Shown piece after piece: positions 49,854 to 62,370 of a stretch of DNA of 64,000 nucleotides. The DNA is from Dimorphilus gyrociliatus (Eukaryota > Annelida > Polychaeta > Dinophilidae): assembly GCA_904063045.1 (NCBI GenBank), contig CAJFCJ010000004.1, positions 923,713 to 987,712 of the forward strand. The letters run 5' to 3'. The stretch's first letter is position 1; each line of letters starts with the position of its first letter. The notes under the pieces are model-generated. The model was given only the letters and a program-made list of their open reading frames with translations. It had not been told where the DNA came from and did not search any database. Position numbers and translations under genes: made by a program.

Positions 49854-52122
49854 CCCTTTTATAAGAGAGAATTTTTTGCTGATTAGTTATCGTCACTCAA
49901 AAGTAATGAAATTATAAAACATAGCTTTTAACCTTTTCAAGATTTGCTAATAAACTTAGTCTTTATCCAATAAGATAGTTATTTTTCTTTAATGATCTGC
50001 TAAATAGTAATGAACCCTTTGAATAACACTTAATAGCCTCTTTGCAACTATAGAAAGAAATGTTATGTATGAAAATATTGTACATGGAATTAGAGATCTT
50101 ATGCTTTCTACCCTTATTATAAATATCTTACTAAGCATTTCCGATATAAAGCTTATTATAAGGAATTTATATATTTGTCTAACCTAAACAAAACGCATTA
50201 ATCAATACGAGTTTACTTGTCAAGTCTGTAATACTAATTTCCTTTTTTTATCCTTTTCCTTTATTCTTCTATCAGCTGCCGAAAAGCAAACAAGATAATA
50301 ACAAAACTACAAATTTCTATTTTATGAAAGCATCAATTTTCACATAATGGTTGATCGATAATTACATACTCTTTTCATACGTTCTCAATTTTTTTTTCTA
50401 CATTGAAGATATACGCTTTCTAGTACCCTGAGTATACGGTAAAAATATTAAAGGAGTAAGAAAAGGCCTATTTTATTGATTGTATAAAAAAAGAATTCCA
50501 AGATATCAATTAACGTATTCATAGATTACTAAAAGAAAAGAAAAAATTAGTGATCAATACACAAATCTCTAGCATGGTTTCTGTTTATTTGTGTAAAAAT
50601 TTTTTAATAGAGATGAAAGACCGTTTAAGGAAAAGCATAAAAACGAAGCTATATATTCCATAAAATTATACTAATATGTATACACTATATACAGTATATT
50701 GTGTACACTATGTCTGTCTGTCTGTCTGCCTGTTTTTGTATCTCTATCTAGCTGTCTCTCTCCCTCTCTCACTCTTTCTCTCTTTATGTATGTATATATA
50801 GACATATATATGCTACTTATTTACTGTACATGCTATTTAAAAATAGATCATATTAGATTTAATATATCTGGTTCACCACGCACCTTGTTTTACACGTTTG
50901 TACATTTGTGCGTTTAATTATGTTACTAACTACTCTGGGCATTTCCAAGAGATAATTATTCTTTTTAATAAATATTTTAATAATATATTAAGAGTCTAAT
51001 ACTGTTGATCTAAAAAAATATATGTACAATGTTAATTTTATATATGGTAGTTTAAGTAGACGTCAGATTTTTCATAATATTTTTTATATAATATATTTAA
51101 CCTTAGGAAAATAACTATCACGTTTATCTATTTAAATTAATATCTATGTATATATTGTGTCTTCATATAAAGCTTCCAAAATGTTTATTTTATCCTTTTT
51201 GACATTGACTTTAGAAAAACTACAAAAAAAAGGAAATATATCAATGAAAAATTGCATCATTTTGTGCATTTCTAAGCAAAAAGACCTAGTGTTTTTCATC
51301 GAAATCTGATTTCACAGGAAAGAGAATATTTTTTTATCATACTTTAGAAATATTTATTACAATATGTATTATACTAGCCTGATAATAGCATAACATATAT
51401 ATACAGTATATAGTGTATATCTAAATAACACAATTTAATTCTGTTGTATTGCATATAGCTGTGGAAATATTACTAGTATTATTATTTAACTATTTATATA
51501 TTTATATATATTGCATTGATATAAATCCAATATTAATTAAAATTACATAATCAATTTAGTTAGGTAAATATTTAATGTCGCAAATTTTTCTTTTGCAACT
51601 ATATTCTAATTATTATCGGACTTTGTCCCAAAATCAGGTATGATTTTAGTTAGACCATACAATAACAAGTAAGTATTTTGTAGAACCTGGCGCCTTAGCA
51701 TACAAATATTTTTGTTCGCAAGTGAATATGTTAGGTTCAGTATTCTATAGTCTTTCTATAAAAATTCTTCACGCGCATTTTTATAGATGAATAGGTTTAA
51801 AAAATTATTTTATATATACTAATTTTTACCATAAGCAGCCATTTTACAGCTATTTACACTTAAGGAGCACTATCTTTATCCTTTGAAAATCTCTATTGAT
51901 CATTTGCATCTAAAATTAACATCGCAAAGAAGTTTGTTGTTCTTTTATGACAATATTATTTTTAAAATATGACTTTTCCGTTGTATATTGTATTAGTAGT
52001 TTTCTGTGACGTACAAATAGGAGATTTAAGTATGAAATAGAATTATAACAAAAGAATTTAGATAATTTTCTGTAATTACAGAATAGAAAAAAGATAATAC
52101 AAATTTTTGATTGATTTTTCAG
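49854..52122. other. Intergenic AT-rich sequence
   Basis: Contains TACAGTA/TACTGTA motifs at 50690, 50822 and 51402 and CT/TGTC-rich low complexity at about 50710-50790. No gene recognised. The last part should contain the P450 promoter or a 5' UTR exon, because a TTTTCAG acceptor-like site stands directly before the P450 ATG. Confidence 0.6.
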
Positions 52123-54033
52123 ATGGATCGCCTAATCAATGACTTTGATATTATGACTTGGAAATATACAATTCTATATACGGGAGTTGCTGTAGGATTC
52201 GGATATGCTTTGTATAAATGGTATACAAATAGTTTGAGATTAATACCAGGCCCAAGGGGTCTACCCATTCTAGGCATTACGCCGTATATGGACATAAAAC
52301 ATTTTCATGTGCAATTGAATGAATATGCAAAAGAGTATGGGCCCGTCTGTCGAATTGACCTTCTGGGTGAATCTGTAATTTTGGTTACTGGTAAAGATGC
52401 AATTGATGAAGTTCTGTCTACGAAACAAAATGATTTTTCAGACAGATTGCAAACGTTTAGGTTCATAATTCAATATAGATTAACTCTGCAACTTTGTAAC
52501 ATTTATATTTAATAGGACCAGTCTAGCTATGAACGAAAACGAAGTAACAGGATTTATGAATGATACACCAGAATTTAGAGAGATAAAGAAACAGATATAT
52601 AAATCATTGAAAACCTATGGTGATGGTATGAATAAAGTTGAAAATATAATGGAAGAAGTATTAACTGATTTGATGAAAGATATTCGAAACGAGGAGAAAA
52701 CTTCTGTCAATTTTAGCCTTAAACTACAATATACTTTAACGACTGTTATCACTTCGCTGGTAAAAAGATATTTATATATATAGATAACTAGTATCATTCA
52801 TTTATGTTTATATTTTTTCCTTTAGATTTTTGCACAAAGAGTTCATGAAAAAGACATAATTAGAACCATCGGTTTGGTCGATAAAACTTCTAAATCATTT
52901 TTCAATCTCTCCAGTATTTTATTAGATGTTATGCCCTGGTTAAGATTTTTTGGAAACAAAGCTTATCAAACATTGAAATCGTCTAGAATGTCGATTGACC
53001 AAACTTTCGACCCAACTATTGAAGACCTCAAAGTTTGATTTATTTTTTATTTTCTTTTAAGGTGAATAAATACAATTATATAAAATTTATTGATACTTTT
53101 AGAATTCGATTGACGAGAATCGTATTCGTAACTTTGTGGATAGTTTCTATCTTAATTGTGAAAAGAGTTCACTGCAGCTCAGTCACTCTTTGCTGGCCAA
53201 TAATGTCAAGGGATTGATAATTGCAGGTAAAATAAATGACACCAATTGTACAGAGAAATGGAATTAAATGGTTTCCCTTTATAAAGGTTATTTGACTTCT
53301 TCATCGATATTATATACCTTATTGTTATTATTAATGAAACACCGAGATATTGAAGACAAGATTGTTAGAGAGATTATAACCTACATTGGTACAAACCGAT
53401 TACCTAAGATGGAAGACCGAGAAAAAATGCCGTATACTGAAGCTTCTATCTTAGAAGCCTTAAGATATATATCAAACGTCCCAATTGCACTACCCCACGT
53501 CGCTAAGAATACTTCTACCATTTCGCAATTCAAAATAGAAAAAGGAACTCAGGTAAATTAATACTGATATCCTGGTTATATCACAGAGAGTTACCACTTC
53601 TAAAGCTATATTATTTATTATTAGATATGGGTTAATTTGTGGGGCTTACATCATTCAGAAGAAATTTGGGGAGATCCTTTTACTTTTAGGCCAGAAAGAT
53701 TCTTGGCTGAAGATGGAAGTTTACTGCCTCTCGATTCGAAACTGAGAAAATGGTATTAAAAATTTCATTCTTAATTGTTTTCCTATAAACAATATATTAA
53801 ATATTTAATATTTATTAAGCTTAATGGCTTTCGGAGCTGGTAGAAGATTTTGTGTTGGAAAGAATTTAGCTATGCACAGAATATTTTTAATTCTTACTGC
53901 CGTCTTGCAAAATTTTCGCTTGGAAATACCGAATAATACAGAACTAGTTGATTTAGACTGTAGAAAATTTGAATTTGGCCTTGTTGTCGCAGCTTCGGCA
54001 ATGCCTTTGAAGTTTATTCCAAGAAACCTTTAA
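52123..54033 (+). CDS. Microsomal cytochrome P450 (clan 2-like)
   Basis: Exons 52123-52460, 52516-52759, 52826-53032, 53103-53226, 53287-53552, 53625-53752 and 53820-54033; CDS 1,521 nt, 506 residues. The N-terminus has a membrane anchor (about residues 13-35) followed by the Pro-rich hinge PGPRGLPILG. The K-helix E-x-x-R appears as EALR, the PERF motif as FRPERFLAEDG, and the haem loop as FGAGRRFCVG with its Cys ligand. The stretch VNLWGLHHSEEIWGDP is typical of clan 2 (CYP1/CYP2/CYP17-like). The I-helix reads AGYLTSS: the Thr is kept, but the acidic residue normally before it is Leu. The protein should sit on the endoplasmic reticulum; the substrate is unknown. The predicted start is the ATG directly after an acceptor-like TTTTCAG, so a 5' noncoding exon is likely. 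AATAAA lies at 54359-54364. Confidence 0.95.
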
Positions 54034-55693
54034 AATTGAAAACAGGAAAACTATACACAAGTATCTAAAAATATAAATTAAAAGTATAGTATCAATGATT
54101 GTAGCCTGTGTTATATACAGTAGAACAAATAATTTATGTTTTGATGGTAACATATAATGTAAACCTAATTACCTTTCGTTTTAATTGCTTATTACAAACC
54201 TTAAATTATTCATTTTAAGTCATATCTTACGTGATTACGATTGGAATTAAATTTCCTACTGCTTAAGTAGCTATTTACTTTCGTATACTGCTGATGGCTT
54301 GTGACAACTTTTAACTGTATATTGTAAATGTATATATATTTAAAAATGGATACTACTGAATAAATATTAAAGAAAATGAATGGAGTTTTTTTAATATATT
54401 GTCTACATTATTTCAATTAGATCTAAATGCATAATTTACAAGTTATAATTATTACTTTGTAATTAGAAAACAGCTTAAAGTCTCTGTAGAGCCATTTTTA
54501 TTTTACAACAATAGTTGATAAACTAATCTAAATTAACATGAAATATAAATTATTATTCACTTCAAAAAACATTCAATTGATAGAATCAGACTTTTTCAAG
54601 GTGAATGTGGGAGACAGAGAGTGAAATTTACTAAACAAAATGTCCTTAGACTATTACTTCCGAAAATTATTTTAGTCTTTCAAAAAGAAAGTAATAACAA
54701 AGTTGGTAGTTTTTCATTAAATGACGTAGTTAATTATTGTCCAATTTAGAAAGAGAATGAAATTTCAGACAAGGCAATAGATAATTTGTTCTATAAGCCT
54801 TATGAAAAAGCCAAGAAATATTTAAGGAAACTAAATGAGACATTTTTTAATAGAAAAAAAATAACAAAGAGTATTGAAGTAATTCCTTTCTTTTTCAATT
54901 CTAAACAAAATATAATTTTACTTAATGGAAGAAAAAAGGTATTTTATAAAAAAAATCTATGTACTATATATCTTCAATATAATAAGTCGGATAATTGAAC
55001 CGAAAGGAGCTCCATGTAGCGGAACCATCTTTTTCCATAATTATTAACTTTGGAAGCCTTACCGAACGACATAAGTGGTATTAAATGTTTGCACTTAGTT
55101 ATTTCTTTCTAGTATTTTATTTGCTAAAAACGTATCAAGCTTTTATGTTTTTTTCTTTCTATCTACGTCTGTCTTCAATTCCAAACTTACAGTCATACTA
55201 TAAGACTAATACTTACTAAATTTCCGATGTTAAAGACTAGAACATGTATAACATTTGTAAATCATATATTTTCTACGTAAGTTTTATCATTTTAACGAAA
55301 TGCCATTACCAGGTAATGATTACATACAAAGACATTTCTGATTAATACACCTAAAAATGGTTTTATCATTGATTTTTTTGTACCAGTTCTAGTATACAAC
55401 ACTGACAATTACGTCATAGCGTCTCTTAACAATTAAGAATCGAATCTATTTTTAATTTATACAAGCTTTTTATTGAACGAAAATAGAAAATTTATAAATC
55501 AAGAAAAAATCTTGAAAAAATAAATCTTTAATCAAATAAATGTTCAATTTTCCTAAATATTTGTTCAAATGTAAAGAAAAGTGTATATTTTACTATAAAT
55601 ATGGCAATTGCAGAACAAAATTAACTTAAAGATATCGTAAAGCTGTGCTAATTATTGATAAATTTACTTATAAATCAAGTTAATTTTGTTGGC
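54034..55693. other. Convergent intergenic tract
   Basis: Holds the P450 polyadenylation signal, a TACAGTA at 54116 and one open stretch with an in-frame stop (separate entry). Otherwise AT-rich without recognised features. Confidence 0.5.
54551..54998 (+). pseudogene. Unrecognised reading frame broken by one stop
   Basis: A frame runs open from about 54552 to 54998 except for one TAG near 54748. The translation is rich in Lys and Asn with mixed hydrophobic stretches (for example VLRLLLPKIILVFQK, YEKAKKYLRKL). It has no ATG near the front and no splice sites that would remove the stop with a normal intron length. It may be a decayed gene or transposon fragment, or chance in AT-rich DNA. I do not recognise it. 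Confidence 0.25.
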
Positions 55694-58243
55694 TTAAAAC
55701 CAATTTTGCAGTTTCTCGTAGACAGTATCAAAAACCATTAGCATTATGGCTCCTCCTGAAAAAGTGGAAATTTTAATTTACATAAATAAATAAATTAGAC
55801 AATTGTAATGCAAACCTGGTCCAAGTCTTAATAGCTTAGGAAGCAGTCCCTTGTATAGAGCTAAATATCTATAAAAATAAACAAGAATTAGGCTTTAGAG
55901 AACTTTTAGCTAATTAAATCAATATATAAATTATTTATTATAAGTAATGAAGCCTAATACTTTATTTATTGGTAAATCTTTTGCAAGCACAAAGTTAAAC
56001 TAACCCTTCCTCCTTATATACCAAACGTATAGTTTGTAGACATGATTTGTACTTAATACCAGTTTCTGGTTGTGGTCCTTGAATTCTGCTCTTGGCTACG
56101 TCAAACGGTATATTGGCTGTAGACGCTATGCTACCGGCCATTAAACCTAAGACGAACTTCCTTCCTAATTCCATATTCTGGTCCTTAGTTTTATAAAAAA
56201 GACATAATAAGTTTTATTAAGTCTCACAACTTCTTTGATGGCAAAAGAAATTAGAGAAGCTATTACCTTTTGGATCGGAACAACATTTTTCAAATTATGA
56301 TACAATCCAAAATATATCATATTCCAAATTCCATGACGTAGCAAAGTAGATGTTAGACCTTTGTTCAAACCACTACTACCAAAGCCATTTTCTCCATAAA
56401 TAGTTTTGGCCATTTGTATAGCAGAGAGTTGCTAAAGTATAGATGAAGAGAGAAATTTATATATATATCATATAACTACAGTCCCGAGAAAAAGTCTTTG
56501 GTAGGGTTATTCTTATAGTGAGAAAAGCGAATTAACCAACAGAACTTAATTAATTATCTTTTTTTGTTTAGAATGAAAGAAATGACTTTTATACAACTGA
56601 ATTTAAAGATAGAATTCATAAGTAAAATGTTCTTCCTTTTAATTAATTTTATTAACAAAGGTATATTTGCGGAGAAAAAATTTTGGGCAGGTTACCTGTT
56701 CCTTCCAAAAAAGTAGATGATAATTAGATAGAAACCCAATTAAACAATTTTTATGGCCTTTCCTGAGTAGTGTTACATGATTGTATAGAATAGAAGATTC
56801 AAAAATACTCATTAATGGGGAAGATTAGCCTTGAAATGAGGGTAAAAATTATAGAACTAGACAGAAAAGGGCTAAGCCAAGTTAAAATCTCTAAAGAGCT
56901 AAAGATTGCTCGCAGTACTGTCCAGTACAACCTAAATAAAAAAATGAAACATTCTTCAATGGAAGATAGACCCAGATCTGGTCGTCCCAAAAAGATATCC
57001 GAAGCAGACAAAAGAAATCTTGTTAACATACAAAAGCAAAACCCCTCTTACTCAGTCAGACAAGTCTATAGCAAATGGAGCATGGCAGACAAGGTAAGTT
57101 TATCTTCTGCCAAGAAGATTCTGTTCAAGTATGGTTTGAAAAGTGACTTAGCGAAGGTGAAACCATTGACTAAATCGGAAAATCGAAAAAAATAACTATA
57201 TTAATTTTTTTTTGATGAAGGCTATCTTTAAATTCCATTGTAAACATGCCGTATATGTGTGACCGTATGTGTGTATGTTAACACAAAGTATATAGATAAG
57301 AAATATACATGAAGATAAAGAAGTGTAAAATGTACAAGCTGTCAACATCAGTGGTGATTTGAATTTATCTAATAATATGCAAATCTTTTTTAATATATTA
57401 CCTAGGATTGTATCGCTATTTATACTCTACGGTTATCTAATATTTAAGGAATACGATAATTAGCCTAATTTTTAATAACTTCTAAAGTCAATTGTTGCCT
57501 TGAAAACATTAATAGAGAATACTACCTGGCTAAAGAGTTGTCTGTCAGCTTGCAGTTTAACCTTGACAACTTCAAATGGATTGATTAAAAATCCTTCAGT
57601 TAAACCAGAACACAATCCAGCTAGAGCAAAGGTCTGAAATTCGAGAAGTGAATAGAAAAATTCATTTATTTCTTGTTTAGAGAGTATGTTTTAATAGATT
57701 TTGTCTAATAGACGACAAACCACAGGAGTTGGTGAGCTTGCTCCAAAAAGGAAAAGACTTTTGTACTGTTCAAAAGTAAAGAATTTTACTGCTCTCTTTG
57801 GCGTCTCAGCCAAAATCGGGGGCAGAAGGCCTTTGTAGAACGACAGTGCTCTATAATATTAAAAGGATTTTGTTTTCTCAGTAGGACATAATTTTGTATA
57901 TGATTGAAATTATTACCCTTCTTGTCGGTACATTTTCTTGAAGCAATCTACTATAGACTTGTACCGGTTTGGATCATCGGGTCCTTTTTGTATTTGGAAG
58001 CGAGTTTTAACAAGATCTAATGGATGCATTAAACAAACTTCAACGAAGCCTGAAAATAAATAAAACACGTTTCATGTTTGTTTAATAGACACAGAATCAC
58101 TTAATACCAAATTTTCTTCCGTAACGAAACAACATTTAACTACACCCAATTGTCGTTCTATACAACTCACCCGCTGATCCTCCAGAAGCAATTTGCATTA
58201 GTGCTAAAGTTCCTAAACTTCTTTGTTTCTGTATATCAGTCAT
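55694..58243 (-). CDS. SLC25A21: Mitochondrial 2-oxodicarboxylate carrier
   Basis: Eight exons: 58243-58171, 58049-57917, 57850-57721, 57633-57526, 56431-56267, 56183-56005, 55868-55816 and 55755-55694; CDS 903 nt, 300 residues, essentially the usual length. Three mitochondrial-carrier repeats show P-x-(D/E)-x-x-(K/R): HPLDLVKTR, NPFEVVKVK and IPFDVAKSR. Blocks such as GGSAGFVEVCLMHPLD, GLNKGLTSTLLRHGIWNM and RIQGPQP are close to vertebrate SLC25A21. The protein exchanges 2-oxoadipate and 2-oxoglutarate across the inner membrane in lysine and tryptophan breakdown. The ATG at 58243 is preferred to an upstream in-frame ATG because it gives the standard N-terminus. Intron 4 (56432-57525) is about ten times longer than its neighbours and holds a Tc1-like fragment on the opposite strand. 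Confidence 0.97.
56479..57195 (+). mobile_element. Tc1-like transposon fragment (5' end and transposase N-terminus)
   Basis: A TA dinucleotide at 56477-56478 is followed by CAGTCCCGAGAAAAAG, the shape of a Tc1-family terminal inverted repeat. The ATG at 56815 opens a 126-residue frame. It encodes the bipartite paired-like DNA-binding part: a first helix-turn-helix (LSQVKISKELKIARSTV), a GRPKK AT-hook-like linker and a second helix-turn-helix-like region. It stops at 57193-57195 before the catalytic DDE core. I found no right-hand inverted repeat before the next carrier exon, so the element is 3'-truncated or internally deleted. It lies antisense in intron 4 of SLC25A21 and does not disturb the flanking splice sites. 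Confidence 0.85.
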
Positions 58244-60059
58244 TCTGTATATTTGTTTTACTTGTTCTTTTATTAACAAAAAGATTGATATGAAAATACA
58301 ATTGCTTGGTAAGTTTTGAAATACACGTGATATATTCAAGTTATTTTCGTATTTTTTTGTTTACTTAGGGAAAGAGAGATTAAAAAATTGGGAAAAGCAT
58401 AAATTTTTTTGTGCCAATAATTAAAAATAAATATTATGAAAAAAATCATCTGGTTAACAAGAAGTACTAGATAAAATAACGCAAGAAGTGAGTGAGGAAT
58501 TTTCAACAGGCTAAAAAGAAACGTCCTTCACCTTATTGATGTTCGTTGAATATTCATAAGGATACGACGCTGGGCATGGTAGAAGGTAAATTTTTATTCT
58601 CTAACATTATCGTGAGTGAATTCTTTATAAAAATCGTATAAGAAAATGTAACAAGAAATATGTTAACGTAGAAGCAAATGTCAAGTATTAACTAATTTTT
58701 AAATGATCTTTTCATTTCTTAAACAATTTTAGGAAAATAGAAATTTACTATCCACAATAGGCCTTTCTTTAACATTACTTCATTGCCTTGTTTTAGCAAG
58801 TAAAAGTATTTAATAAAGGTATTTTTAAAGAGCATATTTCAATGAATATATGAAGATTTTTACACAGATAATAATAACAAAAATTAAGAAAAATAAGGAT
58901 AAAAACCTATTATGATATGATATATGTTGTAAAGCTATATATATTGCAAAAACCAGAATACCTCGGTTAGAATAAGATGAAAAGATATATTGTATCCGTA
59001 ACTTTTATTGAAAAACATTTGAAAAGTTGCTATTGCTCAGGCTAACAGTAGCCACAATCTACTATTTCAATGGAAAGCTGTTTATTAAAGTACATGCAAG
59101 ATTAATTTCTTAATAAATTCTTCATAAATATTGGTCAATTAGTTTCTTATTTCAAATAAGAACGAGAAATAGAAGGCATCCAGAACTTTTAAATATCTTT
59201 AATTATTTAATAATATTGAGTCTAATAACAACCGAGAGGGAAAAAGACACCTTTCTTGTCTCTCTCCATGCCTTTCCTCTTCTCTCTTTATAACGTCGTT
59301 AGGCAGTTAGTAATTAATGGTAGGTCTGCAGGATACACACAATATTTGCTTTCTTTTCCTTTTCGATATGTGGATGAGGTGAAAGGGGAAAGGAACAACC
59401 TTGATTATATTGAAAAAATAGTATGAAATAATTTTTTGACGGGTACTTTACAATCGCGTCTAATATCTAAGTACTTATATTGGAATACAGGTATTAATAT
59501 ACTAAAAGCTTTTTGACTTGTTTGTTTTATTAGTTTGACTGAATTTGTTAAACAGACAACAGTATCGACGTATTCATTGAACATTTTAGTACATATACCT
59601 TTCAAATAAATAATATCCATGTACGGTTAAATAAAAAATAAAACAACTTTCAGAAGGAAAAGACTAGGAACTGTGATGTTTTTATAGAGCAATACGAAAT
59701 AATATCCGGTTAGAACAGAAGAGAAGAATTCACCTGATGGGTGAGAAGAACTATATATCTGTCTATGGCTATACTGAACAAACTACCTTTGTCAAACGCT
59801 TCTAGTTTCATAATTCATCAAAGAATTTTGACTTATTATAATCTAGATACCTAAATACTAGTTTCTATATACACATTTATGCTAGCATCATTAATGCCAT
59901 TGATTTTTCTTGCCGAGTATACTAATAGTAACACAAAACTGAATATTTCTCAGTTGTTATAATTATCTAATTAATTGTTTTAGAAGTTTTTCTAAAATGT
60001 ATTCTGCTTTCTAAAGTTTAATTCTAATCTTACAGAAAAAGTCATTGTCGCTAGATTTT
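58244..60059. other. Divergent intergenic region
   Basis: Between the SLC25A21 start and the synaptotagmin-like start. AT-rich with CT-rich low complexity at about 59255-59290. No gene recognised. An acceptor-like TCTTACAG at 60028-60035 upstream of the next ATG suggests a 5' noncoding exon somewhere in this region. Confidence 0.5.
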
Positions 60060-61461
60060 ATGGACGCCATTAGTGACTTAGGCGTCACCCTTCACTTGTT
60101 CTTTTGCCAACTTGGAACAGCTGGTATATATTTTAGGAAACTATTTTGACGTTGTTGTAAAATCCCTTGGCATTATCGTGTCTTTTATACGTGTTATCCC
60201 CAAGCAGTTTTCTTAGATTATTTTTAGTTTCAGTTCGCATCAATGTTAATTTTATCCTTCACTTGTCTTTTAAATTGCGTCACAGCGATAACCATCCGTA
60301 ATTTACCATTATTTTTTAATATAATAAAAAAGAAGAATTAAAAGAGAAGCAGAGTTAAAATACCATATGAATATCATATGTGTTAATAACTAAACGCAAA
60401 AATGGACTTAATTTATACTTTATCAACAGCTATTTAATACTATAGTTTTGTTTATTATTACAAATACATTAACAAACATACCAAATAACTGTTTCGCTCG
60501 ACTACAGATGTTAATTCCTGAATTGAACGTTGTTAAGGCAACGTCCTGAATCGGAAATATGCTGATCAATGCCTAAATGTTGTTTTACTAAAAATATTGA
60601 TTGTCGTCTACTTGATTCATCTCTTGTTTTTTTATTTACACAAAGCGAAATGGGGTTAGAGGCGAAAGTTAAATTGCAATCAACAGTATAAAGCATTCTT
60701 GTTTACATAATCCTAAACCCACTAATGTTATTGAATTAATTTATGATCATATTTTTTTCAATATTAAAAACAAAAGATGATCTAGAATCAGTGTCGAAAG
60801 GATTTAAGGACTTTTCTTCAAGCACATTTCGATTTCTTTCAATTTTAGAGAGTCGACCATGAACTGATTTTAATGCTCTTTTTTGAATAGTCCTTCTTTT
60901 TGTGCTTGTTGTTGTTGGTTTTTCGATATAGAAAGGGAACTATATATAAAAAGTATTTTCTATTAAATTTTTTACAGCTGTATTCATATGTGCTATTTCA
61001 TTATTTTAAATAAATCAACTGTATGATGATATAACGCCATCTGTTAGCTAAACTATATACCCTTTTACTATCGTTCTATCTCAATTTTTCGTTTAACAAG
61101 CCGTTGTGAATTGTTTAAAAACCCTCTTTCAAGACGATATAAGTATATTTGGATGATTTTGTAAAGGGTACAGAGTGAGGTTGGGAATAAATTAGCACTC
61201 TATTATACTTATATTGTCATCCTCAACCTAATCTCCTCCAAAGCTCTCTTACTTTATGTATCTCTTATATATTTTACTCAATTCTTTCTGAAAATTTTTT
61301 TATAGCGACCACACCAGTTCTCATCTTTTTCGGCTTCGTAGCGTTATTCTTTATTCTACTGGTGATCTTCTTTCTATGTTTAAATAAGAAACTCTGCTTT
61401 AAAAATTGCGGAGGATTTCCATGCCTTGAAGATAGAGCTGCTGAGAAGGAGAGTCTGTTAG
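60060..61461 (+). CDS. SYT14: Synaptotagmin-14/16-like protein, first exons (3' end outside window)
   Basis: Two exons joined phase 1: 60060-60123 and 61306-61461; 73 residues are visible. A short N-terminus is followed by a membrane span (about residues 26-46) and then LCLNKKLCFKNCGGFP, which closely matches the N-K-K-x-C-F-x-N-x-G-G-F-P block directly after the membrane span in SYT14/16. The exon ends on ESLLG at a GTGAGT donor in phase 1. The C2 domains must lie beyond the window end. SYT14/16 are calcium-independent C2 proteins linked to membrane traffic. The short first exon is supported only by phase and a proper GT donor; the second exon is secure. Confidence 0.7.
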
Positions 61462-62370
61462 GTGAGTAAAATATTTCTATTTATTTTATATATAAGAGTG
61501 TAGTTTAGTTTATAAATTTTCATAAGAATATCAGCTGCACAAAAATATTAGCTGAAATTACTTCCAAGAATTTAGGTCGAATGTTGAATCATTAAATGAC
61601 TATATATACAAATTTACTGAGAACACCTGTCTAATTAAGAAGAAAAGTAGTGGAGGTAACAAAAAGAAAAAAAGAACTGTAGACTTTTAATAGATTAATT
61701 GATTAAGAAATTGCACAAGCATTCTTCTATTTTATATTATTCTCTCCTTTCTTTCATTGTCAAGATTTATCTGTGTTCTTTTGCACCTATTTTAAATTTA
61801 ACTTTTCTTTTGCTATGCCAATCCCAAGTGTATCCTCTTTTTTTTATATTTAGATTGTATTTAAGAATTCTCTTTGAGTCGCTATGAATTTTACCCTGAT
61901 TCTTTAGTAAACTAGATACAATAGAAGCAATATTGTTTTTCAAGTTATTTTATAGTACAAAGCCTATTTTACTCTTTGCAATATGAAATTATAAAGGGAT
62001 AAATAATAGAAATACTTCAGATGGCTCTAGTGATTGACATAAACAAACAGCCTTTTTTCAAATGTAATCTGGTTGTATTACAGAAATATTAATCGAATTT
62101 GTATTATTTATCAAAATAAATAGTTATTAGATAACTTGAGCTGGGATTAGGCCAATATTTATTGTCGAACAGAGGCGATAACTGAGAAAAAAAAGCCACC
62201 GACTAGGCCTATAAAATTCAATTACTCTCCTAAACGCCATCTGATGGCCGAGTTTTTCACATTGATCAGTCAATTTCTGTATCGTGCCCAGTCAACTTTG
62301 GCTCTTGTTGTTTTGAAAGATCGATAATAGAAGATCTAATAATTTTCTAATGGCATATCCGATCTAGATT

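Noticed and set aside
54786-54998. Frame of 70 residues taken alone as a small gene
   Set aside because: It lacks an ATG and is better described as the second half of the longer frame broken by a stop.
60511-60696. Minus-strand 61-residue frame with an ATG
   Set aside because: It lies in the proposed first intron of the synaptotagmin-like gene and has no protein features.
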